From: Cyclobacteriaceae bacterium | Lineage (GTDB): Bacteria > Bacteroidota > Bacteroidia > Cytophagales > Cyclobacteriaceae | NCBI GenBank assembly: GCA_016787565.1 | Contig: JAEUUG010000008.1 | Coordinates: 43,197-107,196, forward strand | Length of the DNA stretch: 64,000 bases | Direction: 5' to 3' | Shown here: positions 1 to 10,200 of the stretch, one piece after another | Layout: each line of letters begins with the position of its first letter | Position numbering within the stretch: position 1 is the stretch's first letter | The notes under the pieces: model-generated | What the model was told of the DNA's origin: nothing | Databases searched by the model: none | Seen by the model: the letters and a program-made list of their open reading frames with translations, nothing else | Translations under genes and position numbers: made by a program

Positions 1-884
1 AGTTGGCGCACGAGACTATTCAGGTTAACGGTTTCTTTTTCGATGAACTGACGATTTTCAATTTTAGTCAGAAGCAGAAGATTTTTATTCAACCGTGTGA
101 GACGTTCGGTCGCTTCGTACAAGCTTCCGATTAAGTCGGCTTGTTCGCGGGTGAGTTCTTTTGTCTGCATGAGCAATTCCAGTTTTGTCCGGGAAATGGC
201 CAACGGAGTTTGCAATTCATGCGAAGCATTTTCTGTAAATTCTTTTTGGTTGAGATAGACCTGATGATTCCGTTCAATCAGTTGCGCAATAGCAGTATTT
301 AAATCCTGGAATTCTGTTATACCAGAAGCGATTACCGGCAAGGTTGGATTTTTATCCAGTTCATATTGCTTCAACTGGTGAAGGGTCTGGTAAAACGGAT
401 TCCATACTTTTTTAGTGATGCTCCGGTTCACGATAATCAAACCGAGTAACAGTGCCGACAGGATGACACCTTTAATCATGACAATGACCAGAATGAGTTC
501 GCGTGTTCCGATCAGTGATTCATGGATGAGTAATTCGTAGTGTTGATTGTTTAAAAAAACACCAGAGCGCAATATTCTGTACGGCACCATCCTCGCCCCG
601 GCTGAGTCGTACATTTCTGCAGTGTAGAGTGAATCGGTTGAAATTTTCCGATTGGTTTTTTTCAGGATAAATTCTTCGTTGAGCAATGCATATAACTCAA
701 TATCGGCATCGGTTTTAAGCACAGGCATCGATTTATAAAAATCATTCCGGTGTTCGTGAAGCTCTTCGTCCAGCTTTTCAATAAAAAGGTGTTGTATGAC
801 AACATAAAATGCGGGGATGCTCATCAGCAGCATGATTACCGAGAGCAGAAAATAATTCCTTACCGTATGGGTTAATAACCTCAT
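1..884 (-). CDS. Sensor histidine kinase, C-terminus cut by the window edge
   Basis: This is the membrane sensor kinase of a two-component pair. The visible 294 residues begin with a transmembrane segment at about residues 8-31. A periplasmic stretch of about 110 residues follows, then a second membrane helix at about 143-165 and a linker. The dimerisation/phosphoacceptor motif ASHELQTPLA has its His near residue 220. The ATPase domain lies beyond the window start. Its ATG at 884 overlaps the stop of the response regulator gene (shared ATGA at 881-884), so the two are translationally coupled and almost certainly cognate. The ligand cannot be told from sequence. Confidence 0.9.
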   Translation of the reverse strand, partial: MRLLTHTVRNYFLLSVIMLLMSIPAFYVVIQHLFIEKLDEELHEHRNDFYKSMPVLKTDADIELYALLNEEFILKKTNRKISTDSLYTAEMYDSAGARMVPYRILRSGVFLNNQHYELLIHESLIGTRELILVIVMIKGVILSALLLGLIIVNRSITKKVWNPFYQTLHQLKQYELDKNPTLPVIASGITEFQDLNTAIAQLIERNHQVYLNQKEFTENASHELQTPLAISRTKLELLMQTKELTREQADLIGSLYEATERLTRLNKNLLLLTKIENRQFIEKETVNLNSLVRQ

Positions 885-1555
885 GCTTCCATTTTATAGC
901 CCAGGCCATAGACTGTTTTAATATAATCGGTACAGCCTGCTTCGGTGAGTTTTTTCTTCAGGTTTTTCATGTGCGCATAAATGAAATCGAAGTTATCAAA
1001 AACATCAGCATCATCACCGGAGATATGCTCCGCAATGGCATTTTTGGAAATTACCCGGTTTTTGTTGGAGATGAGAAAAACCAACACATCATATTCTTTC
1101 CGTGTGAGTTCAACCAGGCGCTGATGAACACTGACCGATTTGCCCGGCAGGTTAACCGTGATCTCATGGAAGTTAATTTCGTTTGCACCACTAAATTGTT
1201 TTCTACGGATAACCGCTGCCAGCCGTGCGCTCAACTCGGCCAGGTGAAAGGGTTTTACGAGATAGTCATCGGCACCAAGATTAAGACCTTTGATCCGGTC
1301 ATCGATTGAATTTTTTGCAGAAATAATGATGACACCTTCTTGTTTATTTTTTTGCTTGAGGCTTTCAAGAATCTTCAAGCCATTGCCATCCGGCAGCGTA
1401 ATATCGAGGAGAATGCAATCGTACTCGTGCACCCAAAGTTTTTCGTTGGCTTCTTCGGCCGAAGTGGCAATTTCGCAAACGTAGTTTTCTTTTAGCAGGT
1501 ACTGTGTTATGCTTTTAACAAGTTCGGGTTCATCTTCTATGATCAGTACTTTCAT
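881..1555 (-). CDS. OmpR/PhoB-family response regulator
   Basis: This is a DNA-binding response regulator of 224 residues, the normal length for the family. The receiver domain spans about residues 1-118: acidic pocket EDE at 7-9, phosphoacceptor Asp51 in LLDITLPDG, and Lys101 in the LVKPF motif. A winged-helix Trans_reg_C domain at about 125-222 ends in VYGLGYKME. The gene lies 38 bp downstream of the sulfatase-type gene and overlaps the kinase gene by 4 bp, suggesting one transcript. Targets are unknown; the adjacent envelope gene is a natural candidate by position only. Confidence 0.95.
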   Translation of the reverse strand: MKVLIIEDEPELVKSITQYLLKENYVCEIATSAEEANEKLWVHEYDCILLDITLPDGNGLKILESLKQKNKQEGVIIISAKNSIDDRIKGLNLGADDYLVKPFHLAELSARLAAVIRRKQFSGANEINFHEITVNLPGKSVSVHQRLVELTRKEYDVLVFLISNKNRVISKNAIAEHISGDDADVFDNFDFIYAHMKNLKKKLTEAGCTDYIKTVYGLGYKMEA

Positions 1556-1593
1556 AATGCCTTACATTAAAAATAGAGCTTTAAGTGTTGGAT

Positions 1594-3513
1594 TCATTGT
1601 TTCATTAATCCGTTTTTGAATGCATAGCTGGTGGTTTCATACCAGGCAATAGCTTCAGTTTTCAGGTTATCAGAATCAGGAACTTTTTCCAGTTCGCCCT
1701 GATCGTGAATACGAAATGTCTCACATTTTTTCCGGGGAGATAGCACCACCAGGCTGTCGTGCTTGATAAAGCCCATGGTTTGATAGGTGCTGATGAAAGC
1801 CCTTTCGCGACCGGGTTCGAGTTTGAAGATATCATAGCCAAAGAACTTGCTGGTATACGAGAAATTCAAAAGTCCTAACAAGGTAGGTCCTATATCAATC
1901 TGACTCATCAGCCTTTCAACTTTTGTCGGTTCAATATTACCAGGAGAATAAATCAAAAGCGGGATATGGTATTTCCGAACGGGAAGTTCGGTCTTTCCAG
2001 CACTCGATGCACAATGATCGGCAACGATCACGAAGATTGTATTCGTAAACCAACTTTTTCTGCTGGATTCTTTGATAAATTTTCCGATGGCGTAATCGGT
2101 ATACTTAACGGCACCCGCACGACCGGTATGCGAAGGGATGTCGATTCTTCCTTCTGGATAAGTATATGGCCTGTGATTGGATGTTGTCATGATATGTGCG
2201 AATACAGGTTTATGTTCTGCGAGGCACTTTTCAATTTCGCGCGTAGCAAGCGTGAAGAGATTTTCATCGGCAACACCCCAGATGTTTTCATAGTCAATAT
2301 CTTCGTCATTCAGCGCATCACGATCAATTACCGTATAGCTGTTATGACCAAAGAAGTAATTCATGTTATCAAAATAGCCGTATCCTCCATAAATGTATTT
2401 GCTTTCATAACCTTTCGAGTCAAAGACATCTCCCAAAGAAAACAGATGTTCATTGTTTGGTCTTCGCACAATGGATTGACCGGGTGTTGGCGGAACGCAG
2501 AGCGATAAGGCTTCAAGTCCGCGCACGGTGCGGGTTCCGGTTGCGTAAACATTGGTGAAGAATAAACTCTCTGTTGCGAGTGAATCAAGAAAGGGTGTGA
2601 TGTGTTGGGTGTTACCAAAGGCATCCAAAAAATCGGCACTCAGACTCTCAACACTGATCATCACAACATTAAGTTTTCTTTCCGGTTCGGGGTTTGTAAT
2701 TCTTCGCTCGATGCTATACGATTTTTCCCGCTCAAATTCGCTTTCTTTTGTTTTTACTAAAGCATGGATGTGATTGTTCGCCTCATCGTTACTGATGTGC
2801 TGATAAAAACGATCGTAATCCAGTTCATTGTTGCGGTAGGCAGCAAACAACTCATACATGCCGTTTCCGGAGAGTTCATTCACATAGGCATTTGCACTGA
2901 AGTGATGAAACTGACTGGTAATGGTGAAGAAGAACAAAGCAGGCAGCAATCCGATAATCAATACCCATTTTGTGCGCTCTTTAAAACGCAATGATTTTCC
3001 TTTGCACAATTGTATCCATGGATGGATAGCATAAACAATGGCTATAGTAAAGAGTAACAGGGAAGCAATGATCCAGAAAATTGGGTACGACTGCTGAATG
3101 TTGCCCACTACTTCTGTGGTATACACCAGGTAATCGACTGCAATAAAGTTATAGCGGGTGTTGAATTCATCCCAAAAGAACCATTCTGATATGGCATTAA
3201 AGCCGAGAATGAACACGAAGAAAAAGAATAGCCCGTAGAGCACAAATCGATGCCATGACCGTTGATAGATTTTCTCCGGCATCAGCCACAGGTACACAAT
3301 CAGTGGAATAACAAAATAGCTTGCATTGACGAAGTCTGAAAAAAGGCCAATGAATAGTATGCCTATAATATTCGAAAGGGAAAGCTCAACTTCGTCAAAA
3401 GACTTGATGAAAAGCCCAATCCGGGTTGCGAGCGAAAAGCATACAAGCATAAATGCCAGTAAAACAATGAGTCCAAAACGATTCTGAAGTCCTGGAAGGA
3501 ACAATTTTTTCAT
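1594..3513 (-). CDS. LtaS-like sulfatase-fold membrane phosphotransferase
   Basis: This is an integral membrane protein with an extracytoplasmic alkaline phosphatase/sulfatase-fold domain, in the family of lipoteichoic acid synthase LtaS. About five transmembrane segments occupy residues 10-205. The catalytic domain starts near residue 283 (NVVMISVESLSADF, with the metal-binding Glu). Its nucleophile Thr is in ATGTRTVRG near residue 329, and the distal metal ligands are in VIVADHCASS. I take the ATG at 3513 (MKKLFLPG) rather than a TTG 12 bases upstream, giving 639 residues. Gram-negative members are often glycerophosphate or phosphoethanolamine transferases or unassigned; the substrate here is unknown. 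It lies between thioredoxin and a two-component pair on the same strand. Confidence 0.85.
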   Translation of the reverse strand: MKKLFLPGLQNRFGLIVLLAFMLVCFSLATRIGLFIKSFDEVELSLSNIIGILFIGLFSDFVNASYFVIPLIVYLWLMPEKIYQRSWHRFVLYGLFFFFVFILGFNAISEWFFWDEFNTRYNFIAVDYLVYTTEVVGNIQQSYPIFWIIASLLLFTIAIVYAIHPWIQLCKGKSLRFKERTKWVLIIGLLPALFFFTITSQFHHFSANAYVNELSGNGMYELFAAYRNNELDYDRFYQHISNDEANNHIHALVKTKESEFEREKSYSIERRITNPEPERKLNVVMISVESLSADFLDAFGNTQHITPFLDSLATESLFFTNVYATGTRTVRGLEALSLCVPPTPGQSIVRRPNNEHLFSLGDVFDSKGYESKYIYGGYGYFDNMNYFFGHNSYTVIDRDALNDEDIDYENIWGVADENLFTLATREIEKCLAEHKPVFAHIMTTSNHRPYTYPEGRIDIPSHTGRAGAVKYTDYAIGKFIKESSRKSWFTNTIFVIVADHCASSAGKTELPVRKYHIPLLIYSPGNIEPTKVERLMSQIDIGPTLLGLLNFSYTSKFFGYDIFKLEPGRERAFISTYQTMGFIKHDSLVVLSPRKKCETFRIHDQGELEKVPDSDNLKTEAIAWYETTSYAFKNGLMKQ

Positions 3514-3571
3514 CCGGCAAATCAACTCCCGGATTCTGAATTCTTTTTGAATCTATAACAAACTCAGAATG

Positions 3572-3880
3572 TCATTCAGTCTTTTGCCGGATAACCTGTT
3601 TCAAAACATGCCCCGGCACAACCCCTGACTGCCGCCAGAGCACCTTGCCATCTTTAAATAATATGAGCGTAGGAACGCCCTGAATTTGATAAGCTGTAGC
3701 AGCCTTCGGGTTGCGGTCAACATCAACTTTTAAAATGCGCACATCCTGACCCAGATCTTTTGCAACATCGTCAATGATGGGCGCCATCATCTTGCAGGGG
3801 CCGCACCATTCAGCTGAAAAGTCTACGAGCACAGGCTTTTCACCATGAATAATATCATGAAAGGTTTGTTTCTTTTCCAT
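3572..3880 (-). CDS. trxA: Thioredoxin
   Basis: This is a small thiol-disulfide oxidoreductase of 102 residues consisting of one thioredoxin fold. The redox motif WCGPC sits at about residues 25-29 in VDFSAEWCGPCKMMAPI, and the cis-proline loop is GVPTLILF. There is no signal peptide, so it is cytoplasmic. It is 58 bp upstream of the LtaS-like gene on the same strand and may be cotranscribed with it. Several thioredoxin paralogues are usual in this phylum, so the trxA symbol marks the family rather than the only copy. Confidence 0.9.
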   Translation of the reverse strand: MEKKQTFHDIIHGEKPVLVDFSAEWCGPCKMMAPIIDDVAKDLGQDVRILKVDVDRNPKAATAYQIQGVPTLILFKDGKVLWRQSGVVPGHVLKQVIRQKTE

Positions 3881-3991
3881 TTTGATTTTGCTTCACACTA
3901 TCCATCCAACAACTATTGGTTTGGAATTGGTTCATTCTGTTAAATGAAGGAAAAATGCTTGTGATAATTAAGGAGGAAGCTATGCCGTCAA

Positions 3992-4783
3992 TCAGGCCAG
4001 CAGCGTTTCACGGATCAGAATCCAACATCCCATAACCAACACAAACCATCCGAATATTTTGCGCAGGCGAGCGGCCGGAATCTTGCGCGAAAAGGTATTG
4101 CCAATTAAAATTCCAATCACAGCCAGTGCTGTAACCGATAACAAGAAAGACCAATGCATGGGATAGTTCAGCAAATCACCCAGAAAACCGGTAAGCGAAT
4201 TAATGGCGATAATAAAGAGGGATGTGCCAACAGCAGTTTTAAAGGGCAAACCGGTGAGTAACACCAGGGCAGGAATGATCAGGAATCCACCGCCTGCGCC
4301 AACTAATCCGGTAAGGAAGCCAATCAGTATTCCTTCCACCATCACCAGAATAGTTCGAAAACGATGATCGTCTGTCGAAATTTCCCGCTTGTTTCTGATC
4401 ATGGAGATGGAAGCTAGAATCATGAGCACAGCAAAGAGTCCCAGCAATAAAATTCGCTTTGTGAGAATAAAGGAATCGAATTGAACAATAACATCGGGAA
4501 TAGCAGGCACAATCCACTTGCGAGTAGCAAAAATGCTGACGATGGACGGGATGCCAAATAAAAGCCCTGTTCGGATATTGACAAGATGGTCTTTGTATTT
4601 GGGAATGGCACCCACCAGACTTGTCATACCAACAATGAAGAGGGAATAAGCGGATGCCATAACCGGTTCGATGTGGAAAAGGTAGACGAGGATAGGAATG
4701 GAGAGAATAGATCCGCCTCCACCCAGGATACCCAGAATCAGACCGATACAAATGGAGGCAATGTATCCGATGAGTTCAGACAA
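3992..4783 (-). CDS. TauE/SafE family (sulfite exporter-type) permease
   Basis: This is a polytopic inner-membrane protein of 263 residues with about eight hydrophobic segments. It shows the two-fold repeat of the TauE/SafE/YfcA family: a glycine-rich motif LGILGGGGSILSIPIL near the N-terminus, echoed by FLTGLVGAGGGFLIIPAL in the second half. Family members export sulfite, sulfoacetate or related anions, but substrate cannot be assigned from sequence. It lies 12 bp downstream of the RlpA-like gene, so the two probably share a transcript. Confidence 0.9.
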   Translation of the reverse strand: MSELIGYIASICIGLILGILGGGGSILSIPILVYLFHIEPVMASAYSLFIVGMTSLVGAIPKYKDHLVNIRTGLLFGIPSIVSIFATRKWIVPAIPDVIVQFDSFILTKRILLLGLFAVLMILASISMIRNKREISTDDHRFRTILVMVEGILIGFLTGLVGAGGGFLIIPALVLLTGLPFKTAVGTSLFIIAINSLTGFLGDLLNYPMHWSFLLSVTALAVIGILIGNTFSRKIPAARLRKIFGWFVLVMGCWILIRETLLA

Positions 4784-4795
4784 GGCGGTTTTGTT

Positions 4796-5479
4796 TTACA
4801 AGCGATTGTACTCAACAATAAAGGCATCCGGAAATTTTTTCTTCAACTCCTCTCGAAACTCTTCCGCCTTTGGGCGGGAAGAAAATTGTCCGAGAATGAG
4901 GCCGTAGTATTTCACACCGTTTACAATCTTGACTTGAACCGTTACCTGCTTTTTGTAAGAGTTCTTAAGGTTATCGGCTAATCGAATCAGGTTAACCAAT
5001 TCCTGATAAATTCCAATCTGAACGCCAAAACCATGGGGTTTGAGGTGTGACACCTTAAAATCATAGAACTCTTTTTCATCGACACTGACGTGATCAATTG
5101 TTCGGGCCGGATCGCTTTTTTTACCGTCTCCGGCATCAATAACCTCTAGCGTTACGTCAGCAAGGCCTTGGTTTACAAACCCCAGCTTTTCAGCAGCAGC
5201 CTTAGAAACATCGATGATGCGTCCTTCTACATAAGGACCACGATCGTTGATGATTACCTCCACCGATTGATTGTTGGCCTGGTTTGTCACACGCACCTTC
5301 GTGCCAAAGGGAAGCGTTTTATGTGCAGCGGTAAGCTTGTTATGCCGATACTTCTCTCCGCTCGCGGTAGGCGTTCCATCAAACTTGTCGGCATAGAAGG
5401 ATGCTTTTCCGGTTTGCACCTGCGCCAGGGATATGATAACGAATAACTGAAATACGAACGCAAAAAATAATTTTGTCAT
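4796..5479 (-). CDS. RlpA-like septal ring protein with SPOR domain
   Basis: This is an exported peptidoglycan-associated protein. A signal peptide (MTKLFFAFVFQLFVIISLAQ) is followed by a double-psi beta-barrel domain at about residues 24-110, with the RlpA signature KASFYADKFDGTPTASGE and the motif INDRGPY. A C-terminal SPOR domain (about 155-227) would bind denuded septal glycan. RlpA proteins are lytic transglycosylases or cell-division accessory factors. I chose the ATG at 5479 because it gives a clean signal peptide; a TTG 24 bases upstream is possible. The TauE-like gene follows after 12 bp. Confidence 0.88.
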   Translation of the reverse strand: MTKLFFAFVFQLFVIISLAQVQTGKASFYADKFDGTPTASGEKYRHNKLTAAHKTLPFGTKVRVTNQANNQSVEVIINDRGPYVEGRIIDVSKAAAEKLGFVNQGLADVTLEVIDAGDGKKSDPARTIDHVSVDEKEFYDFKVSHLKPHGFGVQIGIYQELVNLIRLADNLKNSYKKQVTVQVKIVNGVKYYGLILGQFSSRPKAEEFREELKKKFPDAFIVEYNRL

Positions 5480-5551
5480 AACGTTGTGGGTTGTTGCGTG
5501 CAATTTAAGCTCAAATCTTCAATGTACTAAGGGGGCGGGGTTAATTCTCCG

Positions 5552-5565
5552 TGAGCAAATGCTCA
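5552..5565. promoter_or_regulatory. Palindrome in the rlpA-guaB divergent region
   Basis: The sequence TGAGCAAATGCTCA has perfect 6-base arms around AA. It lies between the divergent RlpA-like gene and guaB and could be an operator. No regulator is implied by the sequence, and a 14-base palindrome can arise by chance. Confidence 0.2.
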
Positions 5566-5648
5566 GATGACGCTCCAAAATTATTTTATTGAAAGGATAG
5601 AATAATCCGATCTCCTGTTTGAGGCATGGATAATTGACAATTAAAGTA

Positions 5649-5656
5649 TAGCTTTG
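5649..5656 (+). promoter_or_regulatory. Candidate Bacteroidota -7 element of guaB
   Basis: TAGCTTTG matches the Bacteroidota sigma-ABfr -7 consensus TAnnTTTG and ends 32 bases before the guaB ATG, a normal leader length. I see no convincing TTTG at the expected -33 spacing, so this rests on one element. Confidence 0.35.
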
Positions 5657-5688
5657 CCCGGCAAATAATCACTCGTAAATTATTTGCC

Positions 5689-7161
5689 ATGCCACTCGAT
5701 AATTCCAAATTTCTTTTTGAAGCCCTCACCTATGATGACGTGCTTCTAGTTCCGGCCTACTCCGAAATTCTCCCCCGCGAAACAGACACTTCCAGTAAAC
5801 TTACCAGCAATATCAAGCTGAATATCCCAATTGTCTCTGCCGCGATGGATACCGTGACAGAGGCTGAATTAGCAATTGCCATGGCACTGGAGGGCGGTTT
5901 GGGCTTTATTCATAAAAACATGAAGATGGAACTCCAGGCCGAACAGGTTCGTAAAGTGAAACGCTCACAAAGCGGATTGATTCTGGATCCGGTTACGCTC
6001 CCGATTAATGCTACCGTTCAGGAAGCTGAGAACATCATGCGCGAATATAAAATTGGCGGAATACCCATTGTTGATCAAAACGGAAAGTTGGTAGGCATCA
6101 TCACCAACCGGGATCTCCGGTTTCAAAAAGATATGGATGTTCCCGTGGAGCGTATCATGACGAAGGAGAACCTGATCACCGCGGCTGAAGGAATTACCCT
6201 GGCACGTGCAGAGGAAACGCTCAAGAAATACAAGATTGAAAAATTGCCTATCGTTAACAAAAAAGGACAACTCATTGGCCTCATCACTTTTAAGGACATA
6301 CAAAAGAAGCGCAACAAACCCACTGCGTGTCAGGATACATTTGGAAGGTTGAGAGTAGGCGCTGCTGTAGGTGTAACACCGGATATTCTGGATCGAATTG
6401 TTGCCTTAAAGGCAGCAGGTGTTGACGTGATTAGCATTGACACCGCCCATGGCCATTCAAAAGGAGTAATAGAGGCTGCCAAACGCGTCAAGAAAAAATA
6501 CCCTGAACTTGACCTGATTGTCGGCAATATTGCCACGGGTGAGGCCGCCAAAGCACTGGCCAAAGTAGGAGCAGATGCCGTGAAGGTAGGTGTGGGGCCG
6601 GGTAGTATTTGTACTACCCGCATTGTTGCCGGTGTAGGATTGCCACAACTCTCGGCAGTGTATGAAGCAGCCAAGGCTTTGAAGGGATCTCCGGTTGGTG
6701 TTATTGCTGATGGTGGTGTTCGATTTTCAGGTGATATTGTTAAGGCCATTGCGGCTGGTGCCGATAGCATTATGATTGGATCATTGCTCGCAGGAACGGA
6801 AGAAGCTCCCGGTGAAGTAATTATTTATGAAGGACGGAAATTCAAGTCGTATCGCGGCATGGGTTCTTTGGAGGCGATGGATGATGGATCGAAAGACCGA
6901 TACTTTCAGGATGCGGAGGACGACATCAAGAAACTTGTTCCTGAAGGTATATCAGGCCGCGTTCCGTTCAAAGGTTCGGTAGCAGAGGTGCTCTATCAAC
7001 TTGTTGGTGGTTTAAAGGCCGGAATGGGTTACTGTGGAGCAAAGAATGTAGAGAAACTCAAACAGGCAAAATTTGTAAAGATTACTGCCGCGGGAGTTAA
7101 TGAAAGCCATCCCCACGATGTGACGATTACAAGAGAAGCTCCGAATTATAGCCGGAAGTAG
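5689..7161 (+). CDS. guaB: IMP dehydrogenase
   Basis: This enzyme oxidises IMP to XMP with NAD+, the committed step of GMP synthesis in the cytoplasm. The 490-residue protein has the full family layout. The TIM-barrel start (LTYDDVLLVPAYSEILPRE) is followed by two CBS motifs at about residues 95-205 (IGGIPIVDQNGKLVGIITNRD and IEKLPIVNKKGQLIGLIT). The catalytic loop GVGPGSICTTRIVAGVG carries the active-site Cys at about residue 306. The Arg-Tyr flap and C-terminal segment (YRGMGSLEAM, GRVPFKGSV) are also present. It stands alone on the plus strand. Confidence 0.98.
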   Translation: MPLDNSKFLFEALTYDDVLLVPAYSEILPRETDTSSKLTSNIKLNIPIVSAAMDTVTEAELAIAMALEGGLGFIHKNMKMELQAEQVRKVKRSQSGLILDPVTLPINATVQEAENIMREYKIGGIPIVDQNGKLVGIITNRDLRFQKDMDVPVERIMTKENLITAAEGITLARAEETLKKYKIEKLPIVNKKGQLIGLITFKDIQKKRNKPTACQDTFGRLRVGAAVGVTPDILDRIVALKAAGVDVISIDTAHGHSKGVIEAAKRVKKKYPELDLIVGNIATGEAAKALAKVGADAVKVGVGPGSICTTRIVAGVGLPQLSAVYEAAKALKGSPVGVIADGGVRFSGDIVKAIAAGADSIMIGSLLAGTEEAPGEVIIYEGRKFKSYRGMGSLEAMDDGSKDRYFQDAEDDIKKLVPEGISGRVPFKGSVAEVLYQLVGGLKAGMGYCGAKNVEKLKQAKFVKITAAGVNESHPHDVTITREAPNYSRK

Positions 7162-7167
7162 ATTCCC

Positions 7168-7273
7168 ATTTTGATACTCATCAGGTTACCAAGATTGGTA
7201 AATGTACCATCTACGGCAGGCTTTGTTTATTAGCCGCTTAAGTGGTTTCTTTATAGAATTTTAGTATCAAAAT
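7168..7273. repeat. 11-base inverted repeat spanning the guaB to giant-gene gap
   Basis: ATTTTGATACT at 7168-7178 is repeated in perfect inverted form (AGTATCAAAAT) at 7263-7273, enclosing 84 bases. Inside is a second hairpin with TTACCA/TGGTAA arms at 7186-7201. No T-tract follows the inner hairpin, so it is not a standard terminator. The outer repeat could pair in RNA, mark a small degenerate element, or be chance. Confidence 0.35.
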
Positions 7274-7287
7274 CATTCAGCATAAAC

Positions 7288-10200
7288 ATGAACTTGTCTA
7301 GTCTTTGGCCATCGGGAAAAATCAGAGTAATTTTTTCAATTATATTTTGGGGGCTTCTGATTTCTGCAAGTTCGTATGCCCAAATAAACCTTTATAGCCG
7401 AGCCAGCAATAATTATGACGCTTTACTAACCTGGTACACCAACCCTGGCAGAACCATTCCATTTGTGGGCACACCCGGTGCTACGCATATCCTTAACATT
7501 GGCCAAGGCCACACCATTACGGTTCCCTCCGGAACAACCGTAACGTTTGCAGGAGTAGTAGTCCACGATGCCGGGGCAAGTGGGACTTTTGTTATCGGAA
7601 CTAACCCTAATGCAGCCGCAGCAGTAACCATTACCGGTGATATTGTCATCAACAGTTCCGGAGCTTTTCAAACCGGTGGTGATGGTACTGCAGTTCATTC
7701 ATTAACGATTGGCGGGAATCTGACCAATGACAACATATTTAATATGCGAAGTGCCGCACTTGATGTTGTGGAGGTTACATTCAATGGTTCGGCCAATCGA
7801 ACGCTAAGCGGTGCGGGAAATACTTTTATTTTTAATCGGTTAACATTAAACACCACAGCCTCCAGTAACCTCAATGTAAACAGCAACATTCTCATCAATT
7901 CTGTGCTGACATTTTCAGCAAATGGTCTTTTGGTTGTGGGTTCATCCAACAACATTACATTGAGCGGTGGAGCAAGTATAGCCGGAAATAATGCCAGTCG
8001 CTATATTCAATTAGATGGCAGCACAAACTCTGGAAGTCAACTGATTAAAACCAGCAATGGTGCAACTGCATCGTGGCAAATAACCTATCCCGTAGGTACT
8101 GAAACAGGAGGCTATACACCTGTGGTGTTTGGAACAGTGGGTGGAACAGCACCTACAAATGGAAGTACCATTGCTATTAAAGCTATTTACAATAGTAGCG
8201 TGCAAGGTCAATTGAGAAGAACGTTCAGAATTGCCATTGCAGGAAATGCTGCGGCAACAACCTTCTCTGGTCCGCAGTTTAATTACAATGCTACACTCGA
8301 TTTATCACAAGGTGATGCCTTGGCAAATTACTCCACAATCTGGCATTTGAGTGCTGCCAGCGGATCATGGACTTCACCTGCCGGAACAGCACCAGGAGCC
8401 GGTACATTTTCGGTTACTACACCTACACACAATCTTGTTACAGGCACTTACTATTATACCATTGGTACGTCAACAGCTTATCCGAATACCTGGTATACCT
8501 ACCAGAGTGGCGTGTGGAGTGACTGGCAAAACTGGACGCTCGATCCTTCGGGAACAACACTCGTGAATGGACTGAACCTGCCGCCACAGCCAGGTGATGA
8601 AATTGTTATTTTGAACGGATCAACCATTACCAATGATGGTGATGGACAGGTAGCTTCCAGTACGACCATTGAAGGAGGAGCCATATTGGATATGGTGGCT
8701 ACAACCGGTAACACGTTGGGAACCGTAAGCGGTGCGGGGATTTTACGAATTCAAGGTATTAATCTTCCTTCCGGGAACTACACCGCCTTTGTTACAGCCG
8801 GAACCGGTGGCACGGTTGAATATTACAATACCGGAGGGCTGCTTCCAACCGCCCAGACAACCTACAATAAATTATTACTCACGAACACTACCGGGTCAGC
8901 CATCACCTACATCACCGCGAATAATTTAACCGTGAACAGCGACTTTGGAATTACGCAGAGCGGAGGAGGAGGAACGGTAACCTGGCAAATCAATAACGGC
9001 ACTGCCAACAGGAGAACAATTATTCTCAACGGAAGTCTAACCGTTTCCACCAGTGGAAGAATACGGGCAAGTAACTCCGGGCAAACTGGTCCGCACTTAC
9101 TGACAATTTTCGGAGATTTGACCAACAATGGATCTATCAAATTCTTTGATGATACGGATGCACAGTTGGAAGATGCGGATTATACATCGGGTGCTATTTA
9201 CACTACAGCATTGAAAAACAATGCCGTGAACGTGACCTTCAGCGGTGTAGCCAATCAGCTTGTGACGTGTAATGGCCAAACTGATTTTTACAGGCTTATT
9301 GTTAACAAAGGTTCCGGGCAGCAGGCTATGTTAACAGTGAATTCAGCTGCCGTAGCAAATTTCAGATTATTTGGGCCAGCTAACTTATTCAGTACTGGAG
9401 GTGTTTCGAATTGTGCTCTGTCAATTGCCAATGGGACATTGCAATTGACAGGTTCAATAACAATTCCAATTCTGATAGTCAATGGTTCGGCAAATGTACC
9501 AAATGATATTTTCTCAATTCCTCAAACAGGTGCACTTTGGCTCAATGGTTCGGGAGTAAGTGTAACGCTAACAAACAATAATGCTGGTAACGATGATCAA
9601 CGACTTACTGTTGATGGATTGTTCAGAGTTACGGATGGTGTATTTAACTCCGGATTCTCACGGGGTATCGGTTCTACCAATGGAGGAACCATACTCATCG
9701 AGGGGGGCACAACCAGCATTTGGCAATATCGACCCGTTTCTGGTGGCTCAGGTATTTTTTCTTATATCCAAACCGGAGGTACGGTAAATGTTGGTACAAA
9801 GGGCTACAACGGAACACCTACTTTATCGGGAGTTAATGATGGAGTGGGTGGAGTTACTGACCAATTCGCTCGGTTTTCGTTGGCTAAAGCCAGTTCTTCT
9901 TTTCAAATGTCGGGGGGTATAATTAACATAGGTACACCCACAACGCCTACTCCGGCAGGGGCTAATACGCCATTAGCAGGGGGTCTAGACATCCAGAGTG
10001 CAAACGGAAATTATAATGTAACAGGTGGCACTATCAATATGTACATCCCAACAGGTGGTACAATTAATTTTAGTATTTATTCCACTGCACCACTCTACAA
10101 TGTTAATATTTATCGTGAGGGTACAACAACAGCACGAACCGCTGTACTCAATAGTCCGCTAACTGTTTTGAATGATTTAACAATTCTTACCGGAAACAGC

